From contig NZ_DAVG01000084.1 of the NCBI RefSeq assembly GCF_002505485.1, positions 13,914 through 46,031 on the forward strand: 32,118 bases of DNA. Reading direction: 5' to 3'. Positions 24,183 to 32,028 of this stretch are shown piece after piece. Numbering within the stretch: the stretch's first letter is position 1; the number at the start of each line of letters is the position of its first letter. The translations under genes were made by a program, and so were the position numbers. The notes beneath the pieces were generated by a model. That model had not been told where the DNA came from and made no database searches. It saw only the letters and a program-made list of their open reading frames with translations. Source of the stretch: Methanosarcina sp. UBA5. Its GTDB lineage: Archaea; Halobacteriota; Methanosarcinia; Methanosarcinales; Methanosarcinaceae.

Positions 24183-25484
24183 TTCTAGCATCCATTTCCA
24201 CACTGGTTTAACCATGATTATTTTATTCTCGTCTTTGCCATCAACTTTGAAGATCTCTTCGTCGTCCATTGTCAGAATAAGCCCCTGTTCAAGGCCGTAC
24301 TCATCCATGGTTTCTGTAAGCCCCAGAATTTCTCTTTCCCTGACTGCCGGGTTTCCGAAGCAAATTGAAATCTGAATTGCAGCCGAAACTTTCTGGCTGT
24401 CTTTTTCCTTGATAACAAAATCACATTCTCTTTTTTTCTGGAAGTAGAATACCTTTTTTTCCCTTCTCAGCAGTTCAAGGAATACAAGGTTCTCAAATCT
24501 CAGCCCAAGGCTGTCAGGGTAACCGGGATACACTGCCTTGAAAAGGCCGGTATCGCCTGCATAGATCTTGCAGGGAATTTCTTTTTCCTTCCCACTTTCC
24601 TGGAGGCTATTGAATTTCGGGACCCGGTACAGTAAGAAAATGTCTTCGAGATAATCCAGATAGGTACCTATGAGTTTCTCACTCTCGATTCCACTAACTT
24701 TTTTCAGGGTATCGAGGGAGTATTCCGAAGCCATATTCGAAATCAGGAATATGGCAAGCTTTCTTAACTTCTGGATATCATACCCGGCTGCAGCTCCTTT
24801 TTGTAACCCTTCTTCAAAATATTTACGAGAAAGCTTGATGTCATCGTTTTTGATCACATCTGGAAAACCACCTTTTTCAAAATACTGCAAAAACATACAT
24901 AACAGTTCATCGCTTCTGGAAGGCGTTAGAAAATTCAGCGCTGAGATTCCGCTACATTTAATCAGCAGGTATTCTCTAAAAGAGAATGGGTAAAGCCTTA
25001 AAATTTTGCATCTCCCTGCAAACCTGGAAGAAAACTCATTTATTAGTGTTGATCTCGATGAAGTTAGATAAATTTCTGCCCCTTGCCTGTGAAGCCTGTC
25101 GACCCAATTCTCCCAGCCTTGGAGATTATGAATTTCATCAAAAAAGTAGAAAATCCGCCCTGTTCCGTCTTCAGTTTCTTTTTTGCGGATTTCAGATGCA
25201 GTCTCCTCAATAGCCTGTAAATCTCCAGATCCTAGCTCCTGCATCCGACTATCTTCAAAATCAATATAAATTTTTACTCCAACCAAGCTACTGGCAACCT
25301 GACTCATGAAGGTGGTTTTACCTGCATGAGTGGGTCCAGAGATGAATTTAATTCCACTGCCTTCCAGGGAACAACAGTGGGAAATCTCTCTGGGGATTAA
25401 ATCTGGGGCATTTTGAAAAAAATTCTGATGGTTGAAGATCAGGGGGGAGGACTCTAATTTTTGTATGTTATCAAAATTTTGCAT
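24180..25484 (-). CDS. AAA_14/DUF4143 family ATPase
   Basis: 434 residues, full length for this family. Walker A is G-P-T-H-A-G-K-T (50-57), Walker B is IFYFFDEIHNL (111-121), and a sensor T-S-S lies at 141-143, followed by FAGRCKILRLYPFSFREYL, the hallmark of AAA_14. The C-terminal half has the DUF4143 nuclease-like fold: RKLAIFLISNMASEYSLDTL, YLDYLEDIFLLYRVPKF, GDTGLF, LRFENLVFLELLRR, and FYFQKKRECDFVIKE, with the restriction-like R-E-C-D-F-V motif. These archaeal/bacterial proteins are common and variable; a role in mobile-element or stress biology has been proposed but is not settled. No ribosome binding site is evident before the ATG. The gene stands alone next to an IS element. Confidence 0.88.
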   Translation of the reverse strand: MQNFDNIQKLESSPLIFNHQNFFQNAPDLIPREISHCCSLEGSGIKFISGPTHAGKTTFMSQVASSLVGVKIYIDFEDSRMQELGSGDLQAIEETASEIRKKETEDGTGRIFYFFDEIHNLQGWENWVDRLHRQGAEIYLTSSRSTLINEFSSRFAGRCKILRLYPFSFREYLLIKCSGISALNFLTPSRSDELLCMFLQYFEKGGFPDVIKNDDIKLSRKYFEEGLQKGAAAGYDIQKLRKLAIFLISNMASEYSLDTLKKVSGIESEKLIGTYLDYLEDIFLLYRVPKFNSLQESGKEKEIPCKIYAGDTGLFKAVYPGYPDSLGLRFENLVFLELLRREKKVFYFQKKRECDFVIKEKDSQKVSAAIQISICFGNPAVREREILGLTETMDEYGLEQGLILTMDDEEIFKVDGKDENKIIMVKPVWKWMLE

Positions 25485-26073
25485 ATTATCAAAATAATTT
25501 GTGAGATGAAATTATATAGTTTTTCTGGCGTTAATAAGTCCGTCATCCAATAATAACTTGAGGGCATAATCTGGAAAATTTGCAAAAAGCGGAGGAAAAC
25601 CTTGCAGGCTCTTGAACTTAAAATTTTCGCTGGCGGAGAGCGCTTTCTATAAGCGCCTGCATAAGTAAGGTGTCAATTTAACAGGATTAAAAAAAATTCG
25701 CAGAAACATATAAATAATTGAGGCAATATGACCCCTTTATAAATAGGAATCGAATCAGTAGGTAAAGATTTGGTTTTCTTTACCAGGGCTTTTTAGAATT
25801 TCATTTGTTTTTTGGTTCATAAACTATTTTTGTCTTCCCGCAGCATAATACATACGAAATGCTTTTCTCTTACATTTGAAGCATAAATCTTCAAGCCGCC
25901 ACTTATTTTCCATTTATGCAGACCTATAAGGCATAAAATCTTTTTTCATTTCGATTTTCCAGAAATCTGATATGGAGCTTTGGAACTCAATACTTTCATT
26001 CCTGTTTGGCCTTCTGGAATTAAAAAGGAAATCGATTCTGTAAAAACGGTAAATATATCCTATCTGCTTTTAC
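25485..26073. other. Intergenic region left of the IS element
   Basis: No firm gene. A hairpin GCGCTT-TCTAT-AAGCGC lies at 25640-25656. A 23-codon plus-strand frame at 25972-26043 (MELWNSILSFLFGLLELKRK) looks protein-like and stops about 30 bases before the IS edge; it may be a gene remnant disrupted before or by the insertion. Confidence 0.4.
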
Positions 26074-26240
26074 GTGAACTACCACTCAGCTAAAGACTAA
26101 GTGGCTTCCTAGTTCACCCCCCTTTCTACTGAAAACAAGTCCCTAGGCTCTTCCCCACGTTCCGTAGGTGTTGAATAGATTTCAAATCCCTATCAAGTTT
26201 TGATCTATGAGTGCAAATTTCTTGATATTGATAGAGGCAT
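26074..26240 (-). ncRNA. Putative omega RNA (TnpB guide RNA) scaffold
   Basis: In IS605 elements the 3' part of tnpB plus the right end is transcribed as the omega RNA, and the flanking DNA beyond the end serves as guide. By position, the scaffold would run from the tnpB 3' coding region through the hairpin at 26104-26082 to about 26074. The guide would then be the minus-strand bases just below 26074. Inferred from element architecture only. Confidence 0.35.
26082..26104. repeat. Imperfect subterminal hairpin, tnpB-side end
   Basis: CCACTCAG pairs with CTAAGTGG with one C-A mismatch, around a short loop. It has the position and form of the end hairpin recognised by IS605 TnpA. Confidence 0.6.
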
Positions 26241-27294
26241 TGATATCTCTATCATGTCTTGTTTTACAATCAGGGCAGGTCCACTCCCTGTCTTTCAGAG
26301 TTAAATCTGATTTGTGGTATCCACAAACATTACAGATTTTAGAGGATGGCTCAAACTGTCCTATTCTAAGAATGGTTTTTCCATACCATTCTGCTTTATA
26401 TTCTAGTTTTGTTACAAAACTACTCCATGCAGAATCTCCTATAGCCTGAGCTAAATGATGATTCTTTTGCATAACTTTAACGTTCAGAGTTTCCAGAGCT
26501 ATAGCTTGGTTTTCGCTAATGAGTTTAAAAGAGACTTTATTCTGGAAATCATTTCTCTGATTTGTTATTTTCTCATGTAGTCTTGCTAATCTCTGCTTTG
26601 CTTTTTCCCTGCTCTTTGAACCTTTCTGTTTTCTTGAAACTCTTTTCTGAAGTACTTTAACTCTTTGAAGAGAGTTTTTAAGATACTTAGGATTCTCTAC
26701 TTTTTCTCCTGTAGAGAGAACAGCGAAATCTTTGATACCTACATCTATACCTATTGTAGTTGATTCTGAGAAAGCTTGCTTAACCGGAAGTTCTTCATTA
26801 TTTTCCACAAGAATACTAATGAAGTATTTCCCTGTACATATTTTAGAAACTGTTGCTGTCTTAAGTTCTCCGGTGAAATTCCTGTGGAGTTTTGCTTTAA
26901 TCTCTCCTATCTTTGGAAGTTTCACTACACAGGTCTCAAAATTCACAGAATAGTGTTGAGGTATTGGAAAAGCTTGAACAGGATTCTTTTTAGATTTGAA
27001 CTTAGGAAAACCTTTCTTTTCTCTAAAGAATCGAGTGAAAGCTGACTCAACTTGTTTAGTCATTCCCTGTAGGGATTGAGAGTTAACATCAGCTAACCAA
27101 GGGTTTTCTGTTTTTAAAGAAGGCATTAGTTTGTTTAAGTCAAATCTTGATATAGATTTCTTAGTCTGTTCATATGTTTTAATTTTCTTGTTAAGTGCCC
27201 AATTGTAGACAAACCTACAGCTACCAATGTGTTGATCTAACTGTTTAGATTGTTCTACTGTAGGATATAGCCTAAAACGGTACGCTTTCATCAT
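26182..27294 (-). CDS. tnpB: TnpB, RNA-guided endonuclease of an IS200/IS605 element
   Basis: 370 residues and apparently intact. TnpB binds an omega RNA from the element's end and cuts matching DNA next to a short target-adjacent motif, which favours retention of the element. From the ATG at 27294: the N-terminal helical domain (AYRFRLYPT, GSCRFVYNWAL), RuvC-I Asp184 in GIDVGIKDFAV, RuvC-II Glu268 in ALETLNV, a zinc ribbon C-x2-C (321, 324) ... C-x2-C (340, 343), and RuvC-III Asp350 in HDRDINASINI. All three catalytic acids and four zinc cysteines are present. A longer form would need a TTG at 27318 and has no support. It diverges from the frameshifted tnpA, so the element cannot move by itself unless TnpA is supplied in trans. 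Confidence 0.93.
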   Translation of the reverse strand: MMKAYRFRLYPTVEQSKQLDQHIGSCRFVYNWALNKKIKTYEQTKKSISRFDLNKLMPSLKTENPWLADVNSQSLQGMTKQVESAFTRFFREKKGFPKFKSKKNPVQAFPIPQHYSVNFETCVVKLPKIGEIKAKLHRNFTGELKTATVSKICTGKYFISILVENNEELPVKQAFSESTTIGIDVGIKDFAVLSTGEKVENPKYLKNSLQRVKVLQKRVSRKQKGSKSREKAKQRLARLHEKITNQRNDFQNKVSFKLISENQAIALETLNVKVMQKNHHLAQAIGDSAWSSFVTKLEYKAEWYGKTILRIGQFEPSSKICNVCGYHKSDLTLKDREWTCPDCKTRHDRDINASINIKKFALIDQNLIGI

Positions 27295-27345
27295 ACATAC
27301 TATTATATGCTTTACCAACTTATATACTTTTGGGTAAATAAGAGT

Positions 27346-27735
27346 ATGAACACAAAAACCATAGCAAATATCTACTGATGTACCATGTTATTTTTGTTTG
27401 CAAGTATCGAAGAAGGGTTTTAGAGCCTATTAGCAATGAGCTTAAGCTCACTATAGCTGACATTGAAAAAGAGTCAGATTTTGAAATACTGGAGATGGAA
27501 ACAGACAAGGACCACATACACCTGTTGGTGAAGAGTGCGCCAAAAGTTTCTATATTGTCTATAGTTAGAAAACTGAAACAAGAAACTACAGTTAGACTGT
27601 GGAAGAGTCAAGGCAGCCATTTGAAAAGGTTCTATTGGGGAGAAAAAAACATTGTGGAGTGAGGGATATTTTGCCTCAACAATAGGGAACGTGAGCAAAG
27701 AAACAGCAGAGGCATACATTAGAAATCAGGGTTGA
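27346..27735 (+). pseudogene. tnpA: TnpA (HUH Y1 transposase), two frameshifts
   Basis: IS200/IS605 single-strand transposase of about 130 codons. The start MNTKTIANIY (27346 on) runs into TGA at 27376-27378. Loss of one base there shifts the frame to MYHVIFVCKYRRRVLEPI, which then carries the HUH motif D-H-I-H-L-L and continues to RFYWGEK. An extra A in the A-run at about 27644-27650 then causes a stop at 27660. The original ending, TLWSEGYFASTIGNVSKETAEAYIRNQG, is preserved in the other frame to TGA at 27733-27735. The catalytic tyrosine belongs to that tail (AYIRNQG), so the 94-codon open part lacks it. The gene is inactive but the lesions look recent, because the sequence is otherwise well kept. 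Confidence 0.9.
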
Positions 27736-27740
27736 AGTTG

Positions 27741-27787
27741 ACGACATTCATCCACGACATTCATCCCCTAGGCTGAAGACCTAGGGG
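27741..27787. repeat. Subterminal 13-bp direct repeat plus perfect hairpin, tnpA-side end
   Basis: ACGACATTCATCC is repeated in tandem (27741-27753, 27754-27766). CCCCTAGG (27765-27772) pairs with CCTAGGGG (27780-27787) across a seven-base loop. This fits the left-end hairpin of an IS605-type element. Confidence 0.7.
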
Positions 27788-27957
27788 TTTTCTGTCTTAA
27801 GACTTATAAATAGTCTTCTAATTGCTTTTACTATAGAGCTAAGCACACAACTCAAAATTAATTCTCTGAATCCCGGGCTCCGAATAATCGAACGAGTTTT
27901 TGATGATGGAATAATACTTCTGAGACTTTATCGATATGAGGATAAATTGGCTTTGGA

Positions 27958-28206
27958 ATGAACTCTATTCATCAATCAATGGATGACTATTGTCTAAGTA
28001 CTGTTGGTTTCAAAGAAAGAATCCTTACTCAGGCTAACACTAATAACTCACTATATTATCTATTAATCTTACTAATAATCGATTTAACCCCGTTATATAA
28101 GGTAGATGAAGCAAAAAAGAAAGAACTCTATAAAAAATGTACGTGCTTATATAAAGGGTTATATTTTATTGAAAAGACCGCTTTCAAAAGAATAAATAAT
28201 CCCTGA
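27958..28206 (+). CDS. Doubtful small ORF beside the IS element
   Basis: 82 codons with a hydrophobic stretch (LYYLLILLIIDLTPLY, about 32-47) and a lysine-rich end. The ATG overlaps, as ATGA, the stop of another open frame that runs from the edge of the IS element (about 27785) to 27960 and reads like protein (LNPGLRIIERVFDDGIILLRLY). That frame has no start, so it may be the tail of a gene cut off by the insertion, with this ORF either its next cistron or its frameshifted continuation. No ribosome binding site and no recognised family. Confidence 0.3.
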   Translation: MNSIHQSMDDYCLSTVGFKERILTQANTNNSLYYLLILLIIDLTPLYKVDEAKKKELYKKCTCLYKGLYFIEKTAFKRINNP

Positions 28207-29666
28207 TCCACAGAAAAAATAAAAATACAGCCATCAATCAAAGAAACGACCATTAATTGGAAACCTATGCCTGTATATCTTAAATTGATAACTATAGATA
28301 TTATTTCTGTTATTTCATTCAAATTGAATTGTTGTTTTTAAGTTACTTCTTCGCTTAATTAGTAACACACCTTCATGTAGAAGCAAACCTTTTCATAGTA
28401 CCAGCAAACCCTTGAATAGTAAACGCTGAAGAACATATTCATTCCCTCCACTCTTTTTTTGTAGATTTATTTATATTTCTTTACTCCTTGGCCATTTTTG
28501 TTCTTTTTTAAGAAATAAGTGTATTTTTTCGAATTGATAAACTGATTTTTATCACAAACCCTTTGTCAGCCTCCAGGTTTGTGTGTACTCCAGGCTGATA
28601 TTACTAGGGAGACTATTTTGCCATGAATTTCTTAAGACATTTAGTCTTAAATTTAATTGCCAGAAAGTACAAATAAACATACAACTGTAAATTATATAAA
28701 GTTAATAGAATAAATTTTCCTTATAATTAAATAGTCTCTGAATATCTGGATGAATCTACAGGCAATAAAGGGATATACTTTTAGATTAAACTTACAATTA
28801 GTAGTTTTTTATACTCCTCAACAAGAGGAACTTTTAAGGCTTATATTTGTTATTGAGTCCAATATTTTGATTAAAAGAGTATAAGCGAATAAAATAAACT
28901 GAATAAACCTAATTAAGACCCTAAAACATAGTTAATTTGTCAAAAAGCAGTTATAACCCCCTCTCTATATATAATATGTAACCTCATTCATTTTTATTGA
29001 AATATATAATTTTTTTAAAAGACTCGATTTATGCAGAGTAGTTTTTGAAAATATAGAGAAATCTTACTGCAATAAGGAGATCTACTTTTAGATATAATTT
29101 TTAAGCTTTAATTTTTTATATATTCTTTAGAAATTGGATTATTAAACCTCAATTTTTGTAATTAGGCTGATATAAAACACCTTAATGAAAAATAAGCTTA
29201 ATTAATTAAATTTATTTAATTAAGAGCCCTTATACCCAATGATTTTGGTGAAAATTATGTATAACTCTTTTTATTTATAAACTATATAACTTCAACCCTT
29301 TCTTGTAATATATAAAATTTTTCAGAACATACGTTTCAGAGAGGAAAATTTTTGAGTTTATCCAATGAAATATTTCTAACCTGAAGTCCTTTACAGCCTA
29401 TTATTCTTAAAGGGAATTTTCTGTCTCCGGGCTGTGACATATAGATCAATTCTTCACATCCCTTTTACACCCAGCTTAATTCTTTCGTCAGTATCAACTT
29501 TTTCTTGATCGAATTTGCGTCTTGATTCTCAAAATTAAATCCAAAAAGTCGAATATTCCGTTAAAGGAAATACTAACCCTAAACAATTAACTTTGAGCAG
29601 AAGTTAGTAACCGAAAAATGGAATTGATAATTATTATCATCAACGGTTACCGGGGAAGTTTTCCAT
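28207..29666. other. Very AT-rich gene-free region
   Basis: 1.46 kb without a supported gene on either strand. It includes the degenerate tandem duplication at about 28670-29330, listed separately. A few inverted oligo-A/T stretches are not distinctive. Confidence 0.55.
28670..29330. repeat. Degenerate tandem duplication, period about 308 bp
   Basis: Landmarks recur in the same order: CTGAATATCT...AATCTACAGGCAATAAAGG (28737-28770) against TTGAAAATAT...AATCTTACTGCAATAAGG (29045-29078); CTACTTTTAGAT-like (28776 and 29084); AATTAAGACCCT (28911) against AATTAAGAGCCCTT (29219); then TATATAATATGTAACCTCATT against ATAAACTATATAACTTCAACC. The offset stays at 307-308 bases. Identity is well below 80 percent, so the event is old or the copies are under relaxed constraint. 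Confidence 0.5.
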
Positions 29667-29687
29667 CCCCGCGGCAAGATCGCGGGG
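29667..29687. repeat. GC-rich hairpin in AT-rich DNA
   Basis: CCCCGCG (29667-29673) pairs with CGCGGGG (29681-29687), loop GCAAGAT, followed by TATTCAACTGAAA. It stands out sharply from its surroundings and has the look of an IS-end or terminator hairpin. Confidence 0.6.
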
Positions 29688-29756
29688 TATTCAACTGAAA
29701 TAAATCACTCCGATTACTCCGATTATATAAACAAAATACCGCAATATAGATATGTT

Positions 29757-29935
29757 GGCTCTTCGCTGTTTTGCGTGGATTGAAAATAATTGCTCAGTTG
29801 GAAAGTAGCTAGGCCAAAAAGAGAAACATCAAGCTTGAATGTGATTTTCAACCATAAATGTTTCTAAATTTTAGATATGCTACTCTAACATTTCGGAGAT
29901 GAATGTAAGTTACCCGCTCGAAACAGCGAAGAGCC
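29757..29935. mobile_element. 179-bp MITE-like element with 15-bp inverted repeats and 8-bp target duplication
   Basis: GGCTCTTCGCTGTTT (29757-29771) is perfectly inverted as AAACAGCGAAGAGCC (29921-29935). Directly outside, GATATGTT occurs on both sides (29749-29756 and 29936-29943), the expected footprint of a transposase making an 8-bp staggered cut. The interior has no coding capacity but carries a further inverted pair, AGAAACAT/ATGTTTCT, so most of it could fold. The family of the parental transposase is not determined; several DDE families make 8-bp duplications. Confidence 0.85.
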
Positions 29936-30244
29936 GATATGTTTTCAGAATTCAACATAAATAAAAAGTCATACATGATATACAGCGCAAAACATCATAT
30001 GGAAAGATGGACAACAAATCGAGACCCATAAGCAAATCCTCTATCCAAATTCTCCATAAATATGTAGTTGAATTTATGATATTAATCTTTTTTATAAGAA
30101 GAGCTGATCCCAAAACTCAAAATTAAGTCCGAATCTAAATTCGATGGCCAATTGATTTTCGATTACGAGAATGGTTCTAAATTTTTTATTGGTATGAAAA
30201 AACTCAAATTTCTATATTAGATTGGAAGGAAAGAACAGGTAGGA

Positions 30245-30508
30245 ATGTACCTGAGAAACCATAACATAAGAGATGAAGCTTTTGATGACCAATATAAAAA
30301 GAGAGCTGAATGTAAAAAGATACATGGACATATTAAGAGTACAGTAAAATTCGATATCAGAAGAGTAAGAAATCAGAGTAGAAAACTCTACTCTATGTTG
30401 AGTCTCATAACATATCAACTGCTGGTGTTGACAGAAATGCAAATAAAGTTGGAGATAAAAATTCATTTGGGAGATATTTTGAAAGGAGTGGATATAAAAT
30501 TAGATTAG
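30245..30508 (+). pseudogene. C-terminal remnant of a DDE transposase
   Basis: 87 codons from ATG 30245, with the frame open upstream only to a stop at 30218. The stretch YKKRAECKKIHGHIKSTVKFD, then IRRVRNQSRKLYSMLSLITYQLLVLTEMQ, is typical of the last 80 or so residues of archaeal/bacterial DDE transposases, where a K-R-x-E-C-x2-x-H-G-[H/Y]-[I/L]-K block supplies the last catalytic acid. The N-terminal three quarters of the gene are not found between the MITE and this point. No terminal repeats were found. A short frame at 30007-30126 could be unrelated. Confidence 0.65.
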
Positions 30509-30705
30509 AAATTTTAAAAGTTAATTTGAGATCCTCTTAAAAAATCTTGATGTCCCACGTAAGTATAATATACAATACATGCAATGTATCAAAGGCCCAA
30601 AGTGGGAATACTTATAAAAAAGTAAAGTAGTCATCTATTCAGAGTTACGGATTGCCCATCCTCTCTCAAAGATGACTCTTTTTTCAGGTATTTTGAGGTA
30701 CTTTT

Positions 30706-30835
30706 TTGTTTTAATAGGCAAGGAGAAAAACAATCGTCTAGTTTTTAGTAGATGATCTGGGTAAAGTATTGACAATGGTTCACGACGAATTTCCAAATGA
30801 CAATAATTCCAGTTTTCCTCCTGGTCTGTTGATAC
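30706..30835. repeat. Repeat module A, copy 1
   Basis: 130 bases matching 31546-31675 at a constant offset of 840. It includes an internal hairpin ATCGTCTA/TAGATGAT (30733-30740 with 30749-30756) that is also possible in copy 2, and the well-kept block ACGAATTTCCAAATGACAA. Immediately after it, module B (30841-30899) matches 31732-31790 at offset 891. Confidence 0.85.
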
Positions 30836-30900
30836 TATGTGTAGTCATTAGATGTTAGCTGATGATTAAAAGAGAAGCTCATCTACACTTTTGTGTCTCT

Positions 30901-30993
30901 ATTTTTGGAGTACAATACTATGGAATAAATTTCCATGCGTATTATGAAAAATGTTATCAAAAAATATTTTTGGGTTTTCTTACCCTGTTAATG
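30901..30993. repeat. Repeat module C, copy 1
   Basis: ATTTTTGGAGTA...CATGCGTAT...GTTATCAAAAAA...TTTTTGGGTTTTCTTACCCTG, matching 32029-32118. In this copy it sits between two occurrences of TACACTTT(T/C)GTGTCTC (30885-30900 and 31011-31026). Confidence 0.85.
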
Positions 30994-31010
30994 AGGATAT
31001 GAAAAATGTT

Positions 31011-31195
31011 TACACTTTCGTGTCTCGATACAGAATTGCTAATTGCCCATCCTCTCTCTTGCCCATCTTCTCTATAGAAGAGTTTAACGGAATAAGAAAT
31101 CGGTGAATTTAAAGTCACAGTGGTAGAATACATTGCAAACGCCTGCAATAATCGTAATATTCATTCCTGCTTTCCCCCTTATTTGGTTTATTCTC
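31011..31195. repeat. Repeat module E, copy 1
   Basis: TACACTTTCGTGTCTCGATACAG, then AATTGCCCATCCTCTCTC, then CATTCCTGCTTTCC, matching 31774-31945 with small indels. A local duplication TTGCCCATCCTCTCTC / TTGCCCATCTTCTCT is inside this copy. Confidence 0.7.
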
Positions 31196-31545
31196 AAAGA
31201 CGATTATACATTAGAAGCTTATCTTAATATTAAAATTAAGCTTTTAGTATTTATTCGCCTATGAGACATATGCATATATGAGTTTAATTTATATAAAGTA
31301 GGAAGAATATATTCTACTAATTATTAAACAGTAGTATAAAATTGGAGCAATTTAGACTAGAAAACTTGAAAATACACCTATATTAAATTTATATTAAAAA
31401 AGCGCTTAAAATACTTAAATTCACAAATGAGGATATAATTACCAAAATATATTTGCTGATATATTTTATCAATTTTTATAATTACCTCACTCTACTTTTG
31501 TTCCCAATGTTTCTACTTAAATTTTGCCTAGTAACATGGGGAGGT

Positions 31546-31675
31546 TGTTTTATTGAAGCAAGGAGAAAAGCAGTCGTCTAGTCCTTAGTAGATGATCTGG
31601 GTGAAATTTTGACACTGGCTCATTACGAATTTCCAAATGACAACAATTTCAGTTTTTCTCCTAACATATTGATAT
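31546..31675. repeat. Repeat module A, copy 2
   Basis: Copy of 30706-30835. Differences inside the hairpin arms keep pairing (G-T in place of A-T). A 50-base insertion separates it from module B copy 2 (31732-31790), compared with copy 1. Confidence 0.85.
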
Positions 31676-31773
31676 TTTGACGTATTGGACACTATATAAT
31701 CTTCAAAAAAGGGAATATAGCCATTGGGAATGTAGCCATTAGATGTTAGCGGATGACTACAAGAGAAGCTCGT

Positions 31774-31945
31774 CTACACTTTCATGTCTCAATACAGGAT
31801 TACTAATTGCCTATCCTCTCTCTAGAAGAGTTTCTAAATATCAATCTTCAAAATAGCAGTCGATGAATACATAGGATTTCTTGCAATCAATGAAGTTAAT
31901 ACTTCCAATATACATTCCTGCTTTCCTTCCTGTTTAGTTTCTTGA
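31774..31945. repeat. Repeat module E, copy 2
   Basis: Copy of 31011-31195, here directly following module B. It is followed by a D module (GGATTGTCCATCCTCTCTTAAAAATGACT, about 31967-32003) that matches 30649-30690. Confidence 0.65.
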
Positions 31946-32028
31946 TTCTAGATTAAGGATTGTCCATCCTCTCTTAAAAATGACTATTTTTTCATTCTTT
32001 TTTACGCGTTTGCTAACTTTCGGGATCG

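Larger units (their letters stand above)
26074..27790 (-). mobile_element. IS200/IS605-family element with divergent tnpB and broken tnpA
   Basis: The layout is that of IS605-type elements: tnpB on the minus strand, tnpA on the plus strand, diverging from about 27300-27345, with subterminal hairpins outside each gene and no terminal inverted repeats. The end beyond tnpB (right end) has the imperfect hairpin at 26082-26104. The end beyond tnpA (left end) has the perfect hairpin at 27765-27787. CCCTAGGCT occurs near both ends (26141-26149 and 27766-27774). Exact ends are not proven: the tnpB-side end is placed after TTCAC on the minus strand (26078-26074), and the other end somewhere just beyond 27787. 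Confidence 0.75.

Noticed and set aside
28207..29666. Replication origin in the AT-rich region
   Set aside because: No Orc1/Cdc6 gene nearby and no recognisable ORB-type repeated box; AT-richness and duplication alone do not support an origin.
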